Shown one piece after another: positions 24,127 to 33,582 of a stretch of 64,000 nucleotides of DNA (positions within the stretch are counted from its first letter, which is position 1; each line of letters begins with the position of its first letter). A model generated the notes under the pieces. It saw nothing but the letters and a program-made list of their open reading frames with translations, did no database searches and was not told the DNA's origin. The stretch lies in the NCBI RefSeq assembly GCF_002008165.1, contig NZ_MRDM01000029.1, forward strand, positions 310,001-374,000, in the 5' to 3' direction. The stretch comes from Rhizobium laguerreae (lineage in GTDB: Bacteria; Pseudomonadota; Alphaproteobacteria; Rhizobiales; Rhizobiaceae). The position numbers were made by a program, and so were the translations under genes.

Positions 24127-26211
24127 ACTCTGCACGTTGCCGGCATCGACGTTGATGATGTTGCCGGTCGATTTTGCCGAAAGGTCCGATGCGAGGAAAT
24201 AGATCGCCTCGGCGATATCTTCCGGAAACACGTTGAGTTTCAGCATCGAACGCTTGCGGTAATGTTCCTCGAGATCGTCCACCTCGATCTTGGACGAGGC
24301 GGCGCGCTGCTCGCGCCATTCGCCGCTCCAGATCTTCGAGCCGCGCAGGACGGCATCCGGATTGACGGTGTTGACGCGGATGCCGGCATCCGCGCCCTCC
24401 AGCGCCAGGCAGCGGGCGAGATGGATTTCGGCAGCCTTTGCGGTGCAATAGGCAGATGCATTCGGCGAAGCGGCTAGACCGTTTTTCGAAGCGACGAAGA
24501 TGACGTTGCCGCCGAGCGCCTGACGGCGGAACAGGCGGAAGGCTTCGCGCGAGACGAGGAAATAACCGGTCGCGAGAATATCGATATTGCGGTTCCACGT
24601 CGCAAGCTCGGTCAGTTCGATCGGCGCGGAGGAGGCAATGCCGGCATTGGAGACGAGGATATCGATGCCGCCGAATTCGACGCAGGCTTCCGCGAAGGAG
24701 GCGATCACCGCATCTTCCTTGGTGACGTCGAGCCGGACGCTGCGCACGGCGTCAGCGCCGAACTTCTTGACGAAATCGGCTTCGGTGCCTTCGAGCGCTG
24801 CCTGGTCGATATCGGCAAGCACCACGCAGGCGCCTTCGCCGACGAGGCGTGCGGCCGTCGCCCGGCCGATGCCGCCGGCGCCGCCGGTGACAAAGGCAAC
24901 GCGGCCGGCAAGGCTCTTTGGCTTCGGCATGCGCTGCAGCTTGGCCTCTTCAAGCAGCCAATATTCGATATCGAAGGCTTCCTGCTCGGGCAGGCCCTGA
25001 TATTCGGAGACCGTCGAGGCGCCGCGCATGACGTTGATGGCGTTGACGTAGAATTCGCTGGCAATGCGGGCCGTCGCCTTGTCGCGGGCAAAGGACAGCA
25101 TGCCGACGCCGGGCACCAGAAAGATGACGGGATTGGCGTCGCGCATGGCGGGCGAATTGCCATGCTTGCAGTCGTTGTAATAGCGGGCGTAATCGGCGCG
25201 ATAGTCTTCCAGCGCCTTGTCGAGACCGGAAACGATCGCGTCGACATCCGGCTTGGCCGGGTCGAAATCGACGATCAGCGGACGGATCTTTGTGCGCAGG
25301 AAATGGTCAGGGCAGCTGGTGCCGAGCGCGCCGAGCGGGCGCAGATCGCTGGAGTTGACGAATTCGAGCACGGCGTCCTGATCGTCGAAATGACCAAGCT
25401 TGCGCTCCTGCTTGCCGATGCGGCCGCGGATCTCCGGCATCAGCCGGGCGGCGATGGCGCGGCGTTCGGCGACCGGCAGGCTTTGTGCCAGCGCGCCACC
25501 GAAAATCGTCTTGCCTTCGGTCTTTTCGGCAAACCAGACGATCGCCTTGTTGATGATATCGAGCGTCAGCTCGTAGCAGGCTTTGGCATCGTTCGCCCAG
25601 GTGAAGAGGCCGTGGCTCTCGAGCACGACACCCTTGGCATTCGGGTTTGCGGCAACAAATGCGCCGAGATCGAGGCCGAGCTGGAAGCCCGGACGGCGCC
25701 AGGGCAGCCAGCCGATCGCATCGCCGAAGATCTGCTGCGTCAATTCCTTCGAATTCTTCGACGCGGCGATCGCGATGATCGCATCGGGATGCATGTGGTC
25801 GACATGAGTGAAAGGCACGAAACCGTGCAGCGGCGTGTCGATCGAGGCGGCACGGGCGTTCAGGTTGAAGGTGCAGTGCGGCAGGAAGCCGACCATGCGG
25901 TCCTCGTCCTCGACACCCTTGTAGATGCTCTTCAGCGATTCCAGCTTGTCCTGGTAGAGCGTCGCGAAACCGTCGAGCTTAATCGTGCCGACGTCGCCGC
26001 CCGAACCCTTGACCCAAAGCACCTTCACCTTGCCGCCGGCCAGCGGATCGGTTTCCATCACCTTCGCCGAGGTGTTGCCGCCGCCATAGTTGGTGATGCG
26101 CTTGTCGGCGCCGAGCAGGTTGGAACGATAGAGCAGCTTGCCAGGCTCATCGAGGCCCGCCGCGTAAGCATCATCCCACCGGTTTTCCAGAAGCCGGACG
26201 TTCGCCGCCAT
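24115..26211 (-). CDS. rhaD: Bifunctional rhamnulose-1-phosphate aldolase / short-chain alcohol dehydrogenase
   Basis: A 698-residue two-domain enzyme. The N-terminal class II aldolase/adducin domain (about residues 15-400) carries the zinc histidines in FTHVDHMHPDAI and LESHGLFTW, and would split rhamnulose-1-phosphate to DHAP and L-lactaldehyde. The C-terminal SDR domain (about 430-698) has VTGGAGGIGRATA, LVSNAGIASSAP and the YCTAKAAE active-site Tyr/Lys, and would oxidise lactaldehyde. This fusion is the known rhizobial/Gram-positive RhaD type. The ATG at 26211 follows GGGAGGATGAC; an earlier in-frame ATG at 26247 lacks this. The gene starts the reverse-strand rhaD-rhaI unit, divergent from rhaR. 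Confidence 0.95.
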   Translation of the reverse strand: MAANVRLLENRWDDAYAAGLDEPGKLLYRSNLLGADKRITNYGGGNTSAKVMETDPLAGGKVKVLWVKGSGGDVGTIKLDGFATLYQDKLESLKSIYKGVEDEDRMVGFLPHCTFNLNARAASIDTPLHGFVPFTHVDHMHPDAIIAIAASKNSKELTQQIFGDAIGWLPWRRPGFQLGLDLGAFVAANPNAKGVVLESHGLFTWANDAKACYELTLDIINKAIVWFAEKTEGKTIFGGALAQSLPVAERRAIAARLMPEIRGRIGKQERKLGHFDDQDAVLEFVNSSDLRPLGALGTSCPDHFLRTKIRPLIVDFDPAKPDVDAIVSGLDKALEDYRADYARYYNDCKHGNSPAMRDANPVIFLVPGVGMLSFARDKATARIASEFYVNAINVMRGASTVSEYQGLPEQEAFDIEYWLLEEAKLQRMPKPKSLAGRVAFVTGGAGGIGRATAARLVGEGACVVLADIDQAALEGTEADFVKKFGADAVRSVRLDVTKEDAVIASFAEACVEFGGIDILVSNAGIASSAPIELTELATWNRNIDILATGYFLVSREAFRLFRRQALGGNVIFVASKNGLAASPNASAYCTAKAAEIHLARCLALEGADAGIRVNTVNPDAVLRGSKIWSGEWREQRAASSKIEVDDLEEHYRKRSMLKLNVFPEDIAEAIYFLASDLSAKSTGNIINVDAGNVQSFTR

Positions 26212-26270
26212 GTCATCCTCCCATATGAAATCATCATCGGAGCGCAAAGTTCGCGCCCCTTTTCGCAGAC

Positions 26271-26390
26271 GGTATCGCTCATCAAAACCGCGGTTGTCAA
26301 TCGAAAACGATCAAATTCGATTATTGTGCAGCGCAATATGAAAATTTTTGATCGTTTTTGATTGACACATTGTCATATGTGCGAAATAAA
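26271..26390. promoter_or_regulatory. Divergent rhaD/rhaR promoters with a paired RhaR operator candidate
   Basis: Two 19-bp half-sites in inverted orientation, TCAATC(G/A)AAAACGATCAAA, lie at 26297-26315 and 26347-26365; 18 of 19 positions agree. The left one overlaps a TTGACA (26295-26300, reverse strand) with GATACC after 18 bases for rhaD-rhaI. The right one overlaps TTGACA (26362-26367) with AATAAA after 17 bases for rhaR. A DeoR-type repressor bound to both could control the two promoters together. Confidence 0.65.
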
Positions 26391-26408
26391 CGATTGAAGG
26401 AGGACCCC

Positions 26409-27221
26409 ATGCACGAACGCGAACGCCATCGCATTATTCTGAGCGCCGTTCAGGAAAAGTCCGTCGTGACGGTTCAGGATATTTCCGAACTGACCGAGGC
26501 TTCCGAGGCGACGATCCGGCGCGACATCGCGGCTCTTCATGTTCAGGGCAAGATCCGCCGTGTGCGCGGCGGCGCCGAGGCCGTGCATCCACCGCAGCTC
26601 GGCAATCTCGCCGGGCGCCCCTTCCGCGTTTCGGAATCGGTCAATATCGACAAGAAGCGCGCAATCGCACGCCAGGCAGTCGAGCTTTGCGATCCGGGCG
26701 ACGCGATCATCATCAATGGCGGTACGACCACCTTCCAGATGGTGCATTTCATGGCGGCGCACCGCCTGCAGGTAATGACCAATTCTTTCGCCATCGCCGA
26801 ACATCTGGTCAAGCATTCGAAGAACACGGTAACGGTGCCGGGCGGCGCGATCTATCGCGAGCAGAGCCTGATCCTCTCCCCCTTCGACAATGACGCGATC
26901 CGCAATTTCTACGCCCGCCGCTTCTTCATCGGCGCGCAGGGCATCGGCCCGCTCGGCATCATGGAAGCCGACGCGCTGATTATTCAAAGCGAACAGAAGC
27001 TGATGCATCAGGCCGACGAATTGGTCGTCATGGCCGATTCCAGCAAGTTCCATCGCCGGTCGAGCCTCATTCTGTGCCCGCTCGAGCGTGTGTCTACGAT
27101 CATCACCGATGACGGCATTCCAGAGGAAGCCGTCAGGATGATCGAGAATGCCGGCATCAGGCTCATTGTCGCGAGCCCGGCCGCCCAGGCAATCAAGGAG
27201 GATTCCTCGTCGGTCGCATAA
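26409..27221 (+). CDS. rhaR: DeoR-family regulator of rhamnose genes
   Basis: A 270-residue DeoR-type repressor. The N-terminal helix-turn-helix reads RHRIILSAVQEKSVVTVQDISELTEASEATIRRDIAAL, about residues 5-42. The C-terminal sugar-phosphate sensor domain has CDPGDAIIINGGTTTFQMVHFM near residue 97 and ADSSKF near 215. The ATG at 26409 with AAGGAGG upstream is chosen over a longer frame starting at 26358. It heads the rhaRSTPQUK operon and most likely represses both its own operon and the divergent rhaDI, via the inverted 19-bp repeats between them. The effector is probably a rhamnose-pathway phosphate or the sugar. Confidence 0.93.
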   Translation: MHERERHRIILSAVQEKSVVTVQDISELTEASEATIRRDIAALHVQGKIRRVRGGAEAVHPPQLGNLAGRPFRVSESVNIDKKRAIARQAVELCDPGDAIIINGGTTTFQMVHFMAAHRLQVMTNSFAIAEHLVKHSKNTVTVPGGAIYREQSLILSPFDNDAIRNFYARRFFIGAQGIGPLGIMEADALIIQSEQKLMHQADELVVMADSSKFHRRSSLILCPLERVSTIITDDGIPEEAVRMIENAGIRLIVASPAAQAIKEDSSSVA

Positions 27222-27270
27222 GGCGCCGGGGAGGTGTGAAGAGTGTCAATCAAAGTGGGAGGATGAAAGC

Positions 27271-28266
27271 ATGAAACTCGCAAAGAAACTCGCAATCGGC
27301 GTGGCATTTGCCGTCGCGATGATGGCCGGCACGGCAAGTGCTGCCGACATCAAGATCGGCCTCGTCGTCAAGTCGCTTGGCAACGGCTTCTTCGATGCCG
27401 CCAACAAAGGCGCGCAGGAAGCCGCCAAGGAACTCGGCGGCGTCGAGGTCATCTATACCGGTCCGACGACGACGACGGCCGAAGGTCAGATCGAAGTCAT
27501 CAACTCGCTGATCGCCCAGGGCGTCAGCGCCATCGCCGTTTCGGCCAACGATCCCGACGCGCTCGTTCCGGCGCTGAAGAAGGCTGCACAGCGCGGCATC
27601 AAGGTCATCTCCTGGGATTCCGGCGTCGCACCTGAAGGCCGTATCCTGCAGCTCAACCCGTCGTCCAACGAGCTGATCGGCAAGATGTGCCTGACGCTCG
27701 TCAAGGACCATCTCGACGGCGGCAAGGGTGACTTCGCCATCCTGTCGGCAACGACCACCTCGACCAACCAGAACATCTGGATCGACCAGATGAAGAAGCA
27801 GCTCAAGGATTTCCCGGGCCTCAACCTCGTCACCACTGTCTATGGCGACGACCTCTCGGACAAGTCCTATCGTGAAGCCGAAGGCCTCTTGAAGGCGAAC
27901 CCGAACATCAAGGTCATCGTCGCTCCGACGACGGTCGGCGTTCTCGCCGCGTCCAAGGTCGTCGAAGACAAGGGTCTTGTCGGCAAGGTCTACGTCACCG
28001 GTCTCGGCCTGCCGTCCGAAATGGCCGGCGCGATCAAGTCGGGCGCGACGAAGGAATTCGCCATCTGGAACCCGATCGATCTCGGCTACTCCGCAACGCA
28101 GATCGCCTATCGCCTCGTCAAGGGCGAGACCGACGGCAAGCCGGGCAGCGAGATAGAAGTCGGCCGCATGGGCAAGATCAAGGTCGGCGACAATGGTGAA
28201 GCCGCCATGGCCGATCCCTTCGTCTACAATGCTTCGAATATCGACCAGTTCTCCAAGGTCTTCTGA
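27271..28266 (+). CDS. rhaS: Rhamnose ABC transporter substrate-binding protein
   Basis: A 331-residue periplasmic sugar-binding protein (peripla_BP_4 family). A signal peptide ends at about residue 24 (MMAGTASAAD). It is followed by the family start IKIGLVVKSLGNGFFDAANKGAQEAA. A GVSAIAVSANDPDAL segment and a VISWDSGVAPEG block near residue 110 belong to ligand contact regions. GGGAGG upstream supports the ATG at 27271. It is the second gene of rhaRSTPQUK, with a strong hairpin after it. RhaS delivers L-rhamnose to RhaT-P-Q. Confidence 0.95.
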   Translation: MKLAKKLAIGVAFAVAMMAGTASAADIKIGLVVKSLGNGFFDAANKGAQEAAKELGGVEVIYTGPTTTTAEGQIEVINSLIAQGVSAIAVSANDPDALVPALKKAAQRGIKVISWDSGVAPEGRILQLNPSSNELIGKMCLTLVKDHLDGGKGDFAILSATTTSTNQNIWIDQMKKQLKDFPGLNLVTTVYGDDLSDKSYREAEGLLKANPNIKVIVAPTTVGVLAASKVVEDKGLVGKVYVTGLGLPSEMAGAIKSGATKEFAIWNPIDLGYSATQIAYRLVKGETDGKPGSEIEVGRMGKIKVGDNGEAAMADPFVYNASNIDQFSKVF

Positions 28267-28287
28267 TCCGGAGCCGACGCATAAAAG

Positions 28288-28309
28288 CCGGCGGCCTGAT
28301 GGCCGCCGG
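28288..28309 (+). other. Intercistronic hairpin after rhaS
   Basis: CCGGCGGCC-TGAT-GGCCGCCGG, nine-base perfect arms and a four-base loop, lies between rhaS and rhaT. No T-run follows, so it probably protects the rhaS message or attenuates, giving binding protein in excess. Confidence 0.65.
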
Positions 28310-28338
28310 GATTCTCATTCGACACTGGTAGAAGCTTG

Positions 28339-29874
28339 ATGAACGCTGCCTTTCAACAAACCGCCACGGACAGCAAAACCGGTGATGCGCCCGCCATTCT
28401 GGAAATGCGCGGCATCTCACAGATCTTCCCGGGCGTGAAGGCGCTCGACAATGTCAGCATCGCGCTGCATCCCGGCACGGTCACCGCGCTGATCGGCGAA
28501 AACGGCGCAGGCAAATCGACGCTCGTCAAGATCCTGACCGGCATCTACAGGCCGAACGAAGGCGAGATCCTCGTCGATGGCCAGCCGGTGACCTTTGCCA
28601 GCGCCCAGGCCGCGATCGATGCCGGCGTCACCGCCATCCATCAGGAAACCGTGCTGTTCGACGAGTTGACGGTTGCCGAAAACATTTTCCTCGGCCACGC
28701 GCCGCGCACGCGCTTGCGCACCATCGACTGGCAGGCGATGAACAGCCGTGCGAAGGCGCTGCTGACCGCGCTTGAAAGCAATATCGATCCGACGATCCGG
28801 CTGAAGGATCTCTCGATCGCGCAGCGCCATCTGGTGGCGATTGCGCGCGCGCTGTCGATCGAGGCCCGCATCGTCATCATGGACGAACCGACGGCAGCCC
28901 TTTCCCGCAAGGAGATCGACGATCTCTTCCGCATCGTGCGGGGCCTGAAGGAAAAGGGCAAGGCAATCCTCTTCATCAGCCACAAGTTCGACGAAGTGTA
29001 CGAGATCGCCGACGATTTCGTCGTCTTTCGCGACGGCCGCGCCGTCGGCCAGGGCCGGCTCAAGGAAACGCCGCAGGACGAGATCGTCCGCATGATGGTC
29101 GGCCGCGACGTCGAGAACGCTTTTCCGAAGGTCGACGTCGCCATCGGCGGCCCGGTTCTCGAGATCCGCAATTACAGCCATCGCACCGAATTCCGCGACA
29201 TCTCCTTCACGCTTCGCCAGGGCGAGATTCTCGGCATTTACGGCCTGATCGGCGCCGGGCGTTCGGAACTGTCCCAATCGCTCTTCGGCATCACCAGGCC
29301 GCTCTCCGGCACCATGATGCTCGAAGGCCGCGAGATCACCATCCATTCGCCGCAGGATGCGATCCGCGCCGGCATCGTCTATGTACCGGAGGAACGCGGC
29401 CGCCACGGGCTGGCGCTGCCGATGCCGATTTTCCAGAACATGACGCTGCCTTCGCTTACCCGCACCTCGCGCCGTGGCTTCCTCAGGGCGGCAGAAGAAT
29501 TCGCGCTCGCCCGCAAATATGCCGAACGGCTGGACCTGCGCGCCGCTGCTCTTTCCGTGCCCGTCGGGACGCTGTCGGGCGGCAACCAGCAGAAGGTCGT
29601 CATCGGCAAATGGCTGGCGACGGCGCCGAAGGTCATCATCCTCGATGAACTGACCAAGGGCATCGACATCGGCTCGAAGGCGGCCGTGCACGGCTTCATC
29701 AGCGAACTCGCCGCCGAGGGCCTGTCGATCATCATGGTCTCGTCCGAACTGCCCGAAATCATCGGCATGTCGGACCGCGTCCTGGTGATGAAGGAAGGTC
29801 TTTCCGCCGGAATTTTCGACCGCGCCGAGTTGTCGCCGGAAGCGCTGGTGCGCGCCGCCACCGGCAATGCATAA
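28339..29874 (+). CDS. rhaT: Rhamnose ABC transporter ATPase
   Basis: A 511-residue ATPase with two fused nucleotide-binding domains, as in RbsA-type sugar importers. Domain 1 has Walker A GENGAGKST near residue 55 and Walker B IVIMDEPTAALS. Domain 2 has the degenerate GLIGAGRSEL near 310, a LSGGNQQKVVIGKWL signature near 414 and Walker B VIILDELTKGIDIG. The ATG at 28339 is used; a TTG just in front is also in frame. It follows rhaS by 72 bp and is nine bases before rhaP. This rhaT is the ABC ATPase and is unrelated to the enterobacterial RhaT symporter. Confidence 0.94.
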   Translation: MNAAFQQTATDSKTGDAPAILEMRGISQIFPGVKALDNVSIALHPGTVTALIGENGAGKSTLVKILTGIYRPNEGEILVDGQPVTFASAQAAIDAGVTAIHQETVLFDELTVAENIFLGHAPRTRLRTIDWQAMNSRAKALLTALESNIDPTIRLKDLSIAQRHLVAIARALSIEARIVIMDEPTAALSRKEIDDLFRIVRGLKEKGKAILFISHKFDEVYEIADDFVVFRDGRAVGQGRLKETPQDEIVRMMVGRDVENAFPKVDVAIGGPVLEIRNYSHRTEFRDISFTLRQGEILGIYGLIGAGRSELSQSLFGITRPLSGTMMLEGREITIHSPQDAIRAGIVYVPEERGRHGLALPMPIFQNMTLPSLTRTSRRGFLRAAEEFALARKYAERLDLRAAALSVPVGTLSGGNQQKVVIGKWLATAPKVIILDELTKGIDIGSKAAVHGFISELAAEGLSIIMVSSELPEIIGMSDRVLVMKEGLSAGIFDRAELSPEALVRAATGNA

Positions 29875-29883
29875 GGTAAGAGC

Positions 29884-30885
29884 ATGGCAAGACTGATCAG
29901 AAAACGCGAAACCCTGCTGTTCCTCATCATCGTGGTGATGATCGCGATCTTTTCGACGCGCGCTGCCGATTTCGCAACGCCGGAGAATCTCGCCGGCATT
30001 TTCAACGATACCTCCATCCTGATCATCCTGGCGCTGGCGCAGATGACGGTCATCCTGACGAAATCGATCGACCTGTCGGTCGCCGCCAACCTCGCCTTCA
30101 CCGGCATGGCGATCGCGATGATGAATGCCGCCTATCCCGACCTGCCGCTCGTCGTGCTGATCCTTGCCGCGATCGTCATCGGCGCCTGCCTCGGCGCCAT
30201 CAACGGCTTTCTCGTCTGGGCGCTCGAAATCCCGCCGATCGTCGTGACACTCGGCACGCTCACCATCTATCGCGGCATGGCCTTCGTGCTGTCGGGCGGA
30301 GCGTGGGTCAACGCTCACCAGATGACGCCGGTCTTCCTGTCGGTGCCGCGCACGCCGATCCTCGGCCTGCCGGTTCTCGGCTGGGTGGGCATCGTCATCG
30401 TGGTTCTGATGTATATCCTGCTCCGATACACCCAGTTCGGCCGCTCGGCCTATGCCACCGGCGGCAATCCGACCGCGGCCGTCTATGCAGGCATCGATAC
30501 GGGCTGGACGAAATTTTTGGCCTTCGTTCTGTCCGGCGCACTTGCCGGGCTTGCGAGCTATCTCTGGGTATCGCGTTATGCCGTTGCCTATGTCGATATC
30601 GCCAATGGCTTCGAGCTCGACAGCGTTGCGGCCTGCGTCATCGGCGGCATTTCGATTGCCGGCGGCGTCGGCTCGGTCGCCGGCACCGTGCTCGGCGCGC
30701 TCTTCCTCGGCGTCATCAAGAATGCGCTGCCGGTGATCGGCATTTCACCCTTCACGCAGATGGCGATCTCCGGAACCGTCATCATTCTCGCCGTCGCCTT
30801 CAACGCCAGGCGTGAGCGCAACCGCGGCCGCATCATCCTGCGCGACCGCGCCGCAGCCGAGATCAGAACGGAGGCCGCAGCATGA
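29884..30885 (+). CDS. rhaP: Rhamnose ABC transporter permease
   Basis: A 333-residue multi-helix permease of the BPD_transp_2 (RbsC-like) family. An initial helix near residues 10-26 is followed by LAQMTVILTKSIDLSVAANLA, typical of the family, and then VTLGTLTIYRGMAFVLSGG near residue 120. The conserved cytoplasmic segment TQFGRSAYATGGNPTAAVYAGID near 183 contacts the ATPase. The C-terminal IGGISIAGGVGSVAGTVLGALFLGVI is also a hallmark. It overlaps rhaQ by four bases (ATGA), so the two permeases are coupled and probably heterodimeric. Confidence 0.94.
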   Translation: MARLIRKRETLLFLIIVVMIAIFSTRAADFATPENLAGIFNDTSILIILALAQMTVILTKSIDLSVAANLAFTGMAIAMMNAAYPDLPLVVLILAAIVIGACLGAINGFLVWALEIPPIVVTLGTLTIYRGMAFVLSGGAWVNAHQMTPVFLSVPRTPILGLPVLGWVGIVIVVLMYILLRYTQFGRSAYATGGNPTAAVYAGIDTGWTKFLAFVLSGALAGLASYLWVSRYAVAYVDIANGFELDSVAACVIGGISIAGGVGSVAGTVLGALFLGVIKNALPVIGISPFTQMAISGTVIILAVAFNARRERNRGRIILRDRAAAEIRTEAAA

Positions 30886-31889
30886 GCACCGTGTCCACAC
30901 ACCAAAAGCGGGTCATCCCCGACCGCCTCGGCACACCTTTTCGCCGTGTCGTCGCGAGCTGGGAAGTGCTGCTCTTTGCCGTCGCCGTCCTGATCTTCAT
31001 CTCCAATTCGCTGGCTTCGCCCTATTTCCTCGATGCCTGGAACCTCTCGGACGCCACCTTCAACTTCACCGAAAAGGCGATGATCGCCTTCGCCATGGCG
31101 CTGCTCGTCATATCGGGCGAGATCGACCTCTCGGTCGCTGCGATCATCGCGCTCGCCTCGACGGCGATGGGCGCGGCAGCGCAGGTCGGCATCGGCACTC
31201 CGGGCCTGGTGGCGATCGGCATCGGCACCGGCCTTGCCTGCGGCATCTTCAACGGAGTGCTGGTCTCGGTGCTGAAACTGCCGTCGATCGTCGTCACGAT
31301 CGGCACGATGAGCCTTTTCCGCGGCATTTCCTATATCGTGCTCGGCGACCAGGCCTATGGAAAATACCCTACGGATTTCGCCTATTTCGGCCAAGGTTAT
31401 GTCGTCTGGGTGTTCTCTTTCGAATTCGTGCTCTTCATCGTGCTGGCGATCCTTTTTGCCATCCTGCTGCATGCGACGAATTTCGGCCGACAGGTCTATG
31501 CGATCGGCAACAACGACTTCGCCGCCCGCTTCTCCGGCATTCCGGTCGAACGCGTCAAATTCATCCTCTTCCTGCTGACCGGCGTCATGAGCGGCGTTGC
31601 CGCCGTCTGCCTGACCTCACGCCTCGGCTCGACCCGGCCGTCGATCGCCCAGGGCTGGGAACTCGAGGTCGTCACCATGGTCGTGCTCGGCGGCATCTCG
31701 ATCCTCGGCGGTTCCGGCACGATCGTCGGCGTCGTCATCGCCGCCTTCGTCATGGGCCTCGTCACCTTCGGCCTCGGCCTGCTGAACGTGCCCGGCATCG
31801 TTATGTCGATCTTCATCGGCCTGCTTCTCATCATCACCATCGCCATCCCGATCATCGCCCGCCGCATCAAGGTCATGAGCTCCCGATGA
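30882..31889 (+). CDS. rhaQ: Rhamnose ABC transporter permease
   Basis: A 335-residue second permease, homologous to RhaP with the same landmarks: ISGEIDLSVAAIIALAS near residue 72, TIGTMSLFRGISYIVLGD near 138, FGRQVYAIGNNDFAARFSGI near 200 and VVLGGISILGGSGTIVGVVIAAFVMG near 265. The start overlaps rhaP and the stop overlaps rhaU, each by four bases. The two permeases and the double ATPase RhaT make the membrane complex. Confidence 0.94.
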   Translation: MSTVSTHQKRVIPDRLGTPFRRVVASWEVLLFAVAVLIFISNSLASPYFLDAWNLSDATFNFTEKAMIAFAMALLVISGEIDLSVAAIIALASTAMGAAAQVGIGTPGLVAIGIGTGLACGIFNGVLVSVLKLPSIVVTIGTMSLFRGISYIVLGDQAYGKYPTDFAYFGQGYVVWVFSFEFVLFIVLAILFAILLHATNFGRQVYAIGNNDFAARFSGIPVERVKFILFLLTGVMSGVAAVCLTSRLGSTRPSIAQGWELEVVTMVVLGGISILGGSGTIVGVVIAAFVMGLVTFGLGLLNVPGIVMSIFIGLLLIITIAIPIIARRIKVMSSR

Positions 31890-32206
31890 CTTTAGAAAAA
31901 CACGCCTTCAAAATGCAGCTCAATCCCGGCATGGAAGCCGAATACCGCCGGCGGCATGACGAGATCTGGCCGGAATTGGTCGATCTCCTGCACAAGTCAG
32001 GCGCCAGCGACTATTCCATCCATCTCGACCGCGAGACCAACACGCTGTTCGGCGTGTTGACGCGGCCGGCCGACCACACGATGGCGAGCCTGCCGGACCA
32101 TCCGGTCGTGAAAAAGTGGTGGGCGCACATGGCCGATATCATGGCGACCAATCCCGATAATTCACCGGTCCAGAGCGACCTGGTCACCGTCTTCCATATG
32201 CCATGA
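31886..32206 (+). CDS. rhaU: L-rhamnose mutarotase
   Basis: A 106-residue protein of the RhaU/RhaM mutarotase family, which interconverts alpha and beta L-rhamnose so that the isomerase gets the right anomer. The family motifs are seen in order: AFKMQLNPGMEAEYRRRHDEIWPEL (active-site His and Tyr), GASDYSIHLDRETNTLFGVL, and VVKKWWAHMADIMATN. The ATG overlaps rhaQ by four bases and the stop overlaps rhaK by four. The Trp-Trp pair near residue 80 is conserved in this family. The E. coli counterpart is RhaM. Confidence 0.94.
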   Translation: MTLEKHAFKMQLNPGMEAEYRRRHDEIWPELVDLLHKSGASDYSIHLDRETNTLFGVLTRPADHTMASLPDHPVVKKWWAHMADIMATNPDNSPVQSDLVTVFHMP

Positions 32207-33582
32207 ACGCCACCTCCTATCGCCGCATCGCCGTCCTCGACATCGGCAAGACCAATGCCAAGGTCGTCGTGCTCGACAGCGAGACCGGCGCCGAGATCGC
32301 TATGTTGAAACGGCCGAATATCGCGATCAAAACCGGCCTCTATCCGCATTACGACGTAGAGGCTCTCTGGTCCTTTGCGCTCGATGCGCTGAAGAGCCTT
32401 GCGCGCGAGCCCGGCTTCGACGCCATTTCGATCACCACCCATGGCGCCTCCGCAGCACTCCTTGCCCGGGACGGCACGCTTGCCATGCCTGTCATCGACT
32501 ATGAACACGAATATCCGCAGGAAATCCGCGACGCCTATGCGCGGCTGCGCCCCTCCTTCGACGAAACCTTCTCGCCGCGCCTTGCCATGGGTCTCAATGT
32601 CGGCGCGCAGCTGCACTACCAGAAGACCGCCTTTCCCGAGGAATTCGCCGAGGTGGCGACCATCCTCACCTATGCGCAATATTGGACGGCGCGGCTGACC
32701 GGTGTTGCCGCCAATGAGCTGACTTCGCTCGGCTGCCATACCGACCTCTGGAACCCGAGGGCCGGTAGTTATTCCTCGCTCGTCGACAGGCTCGCCATCC
32801 GCGACCTCATGGCGCCGATCCGCTCCGCCTTCGAAGCACTCGGCCCGGTCCTGCCCGACATCGCCGCGGAGCTCGGCCTCACGTCCCCCGTGCCAGTCTA
32901 TTGCGGCATTCACGATTCCAACGCCTCGCTGCTGCCGCATCTGGTTCATCGGGCAGCACCCTTCGCCGTCGTCTCCACCGGCACATGGGTCATCAATTTC
33001 GGCGTCGGCGGCGATCTCGATCAACTCGATCCGAAACGCGATGCGCTCGCCAATGTCGATGCCTATGGCCGCGCCGTCCCCTCCTCGCGTTTCATGGGGG
33101 GACGGGAATTCGAGATCCTGTCGGCCGAGATTGGCCCTGTCGACGAAAAAGCCGCTCAGGCGGCAATCGGCCCGGTAATCGGAAAGGGCATGATGCTGCT
33201 GCCGAATATCGCCCCCGGTTCAGGACCTTTTCCGGGAAAGGCAAGTCGTTGGATCGGCGCCGAAGAGGCAAGCCGCGAGGAGCGCTCTGCCGCTGCCTGT
33301 CTCTATCTCGCCTTGATGACCGATGCCTGCCTCGGACTGATCGGCGCCAAGGGCCCCGTGATCGTCGAAGGGCCTTTTGCGCTGAATGGGACCTATCTCA
33401 AGCTGCTCGCCGCCTTGACTGGCCGCGAGGTCATGGCCCTTCCCGGCTCGACCGGCACCAGCCAGGGTGCCGCCCTTCTCACCGGCATCCGGCCGGTATC
33501 GGGTGCCGAAACGCATGTTCCGCCGACTGCCATCTCCGGACTGACCGCCTATCGCACCCGCTGGCACGCGGCGATGAAATAG
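32203..33582 (+). CDS. rhaK: L-rhamnulose kinase / sugar kinase (FGGY family)
   Basis: A 459-residue FGGY-fold kinase. The phosphate-1 motif is RRIAVLDIGKTNAKVVVLD at the start. VISTGTWVINFG-like sequence (reads VVSTGTWVI) is near residue 260, and the adenosine region is a late GSTGTSQGAALLTG. The last gene of rhaRSTPQUK, overlapping rhaU by four bases. It phosphorylates L-rhamnulose to rhamnulose-1-phosphate for RhaD. In R. leguminosarum the kinase has also been linked to activity of the rhamnose transporter; this is known biology, not visible in the sequence. Confidence 0.93.
   Translation: MNATSYRRIAVLDIGKTNAKVVVLDSETGAEIAMLKRPNIAIKTGLYPHYDVEALWSFALDALKSLAREPGFDAISITTHGASAALLARDGTLAMPVIDYEHEYPQEIRDAYARLRPSFDETFSPRLAMGLNVGAQLHYQKTAFPEEFAEVATILTYAQYWTARLTGVAANELTSLGCHTDLWNPRAGSYSSLVDRLAIRDLMAPIRSAFEALGPVLPDIAAELGLTSPVPVYCGIHDSNASLLPHLVHRAAPFAVVSTGTWVINFGVGGDLDQLDPKRDALANVDAYGRAVPSSRFMGGREFEILSAEIGPVDEKAAQAAIGPVIGKGMMLLPNIAPGSGPFPGKASRWIGAEEASREERSAAACLYLALMTDACLGLIGAKGPVIVEGPFALNGTYLKLLAALTGREVMALPGSTGTSQGAALLTGIRPVSGAETHVPPTAISGLTAYRTRWHAAMK

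Noticed and set aside
28417..30318. Reverse-strand open frame of about 630 codons antisense to rhaT and rhaP
   Set aside because: It lies wholly over two well-supported genes on the other strand, is rich in Asp/His/Arg typical of antisense of GC-rich code, and shows no protein motif.
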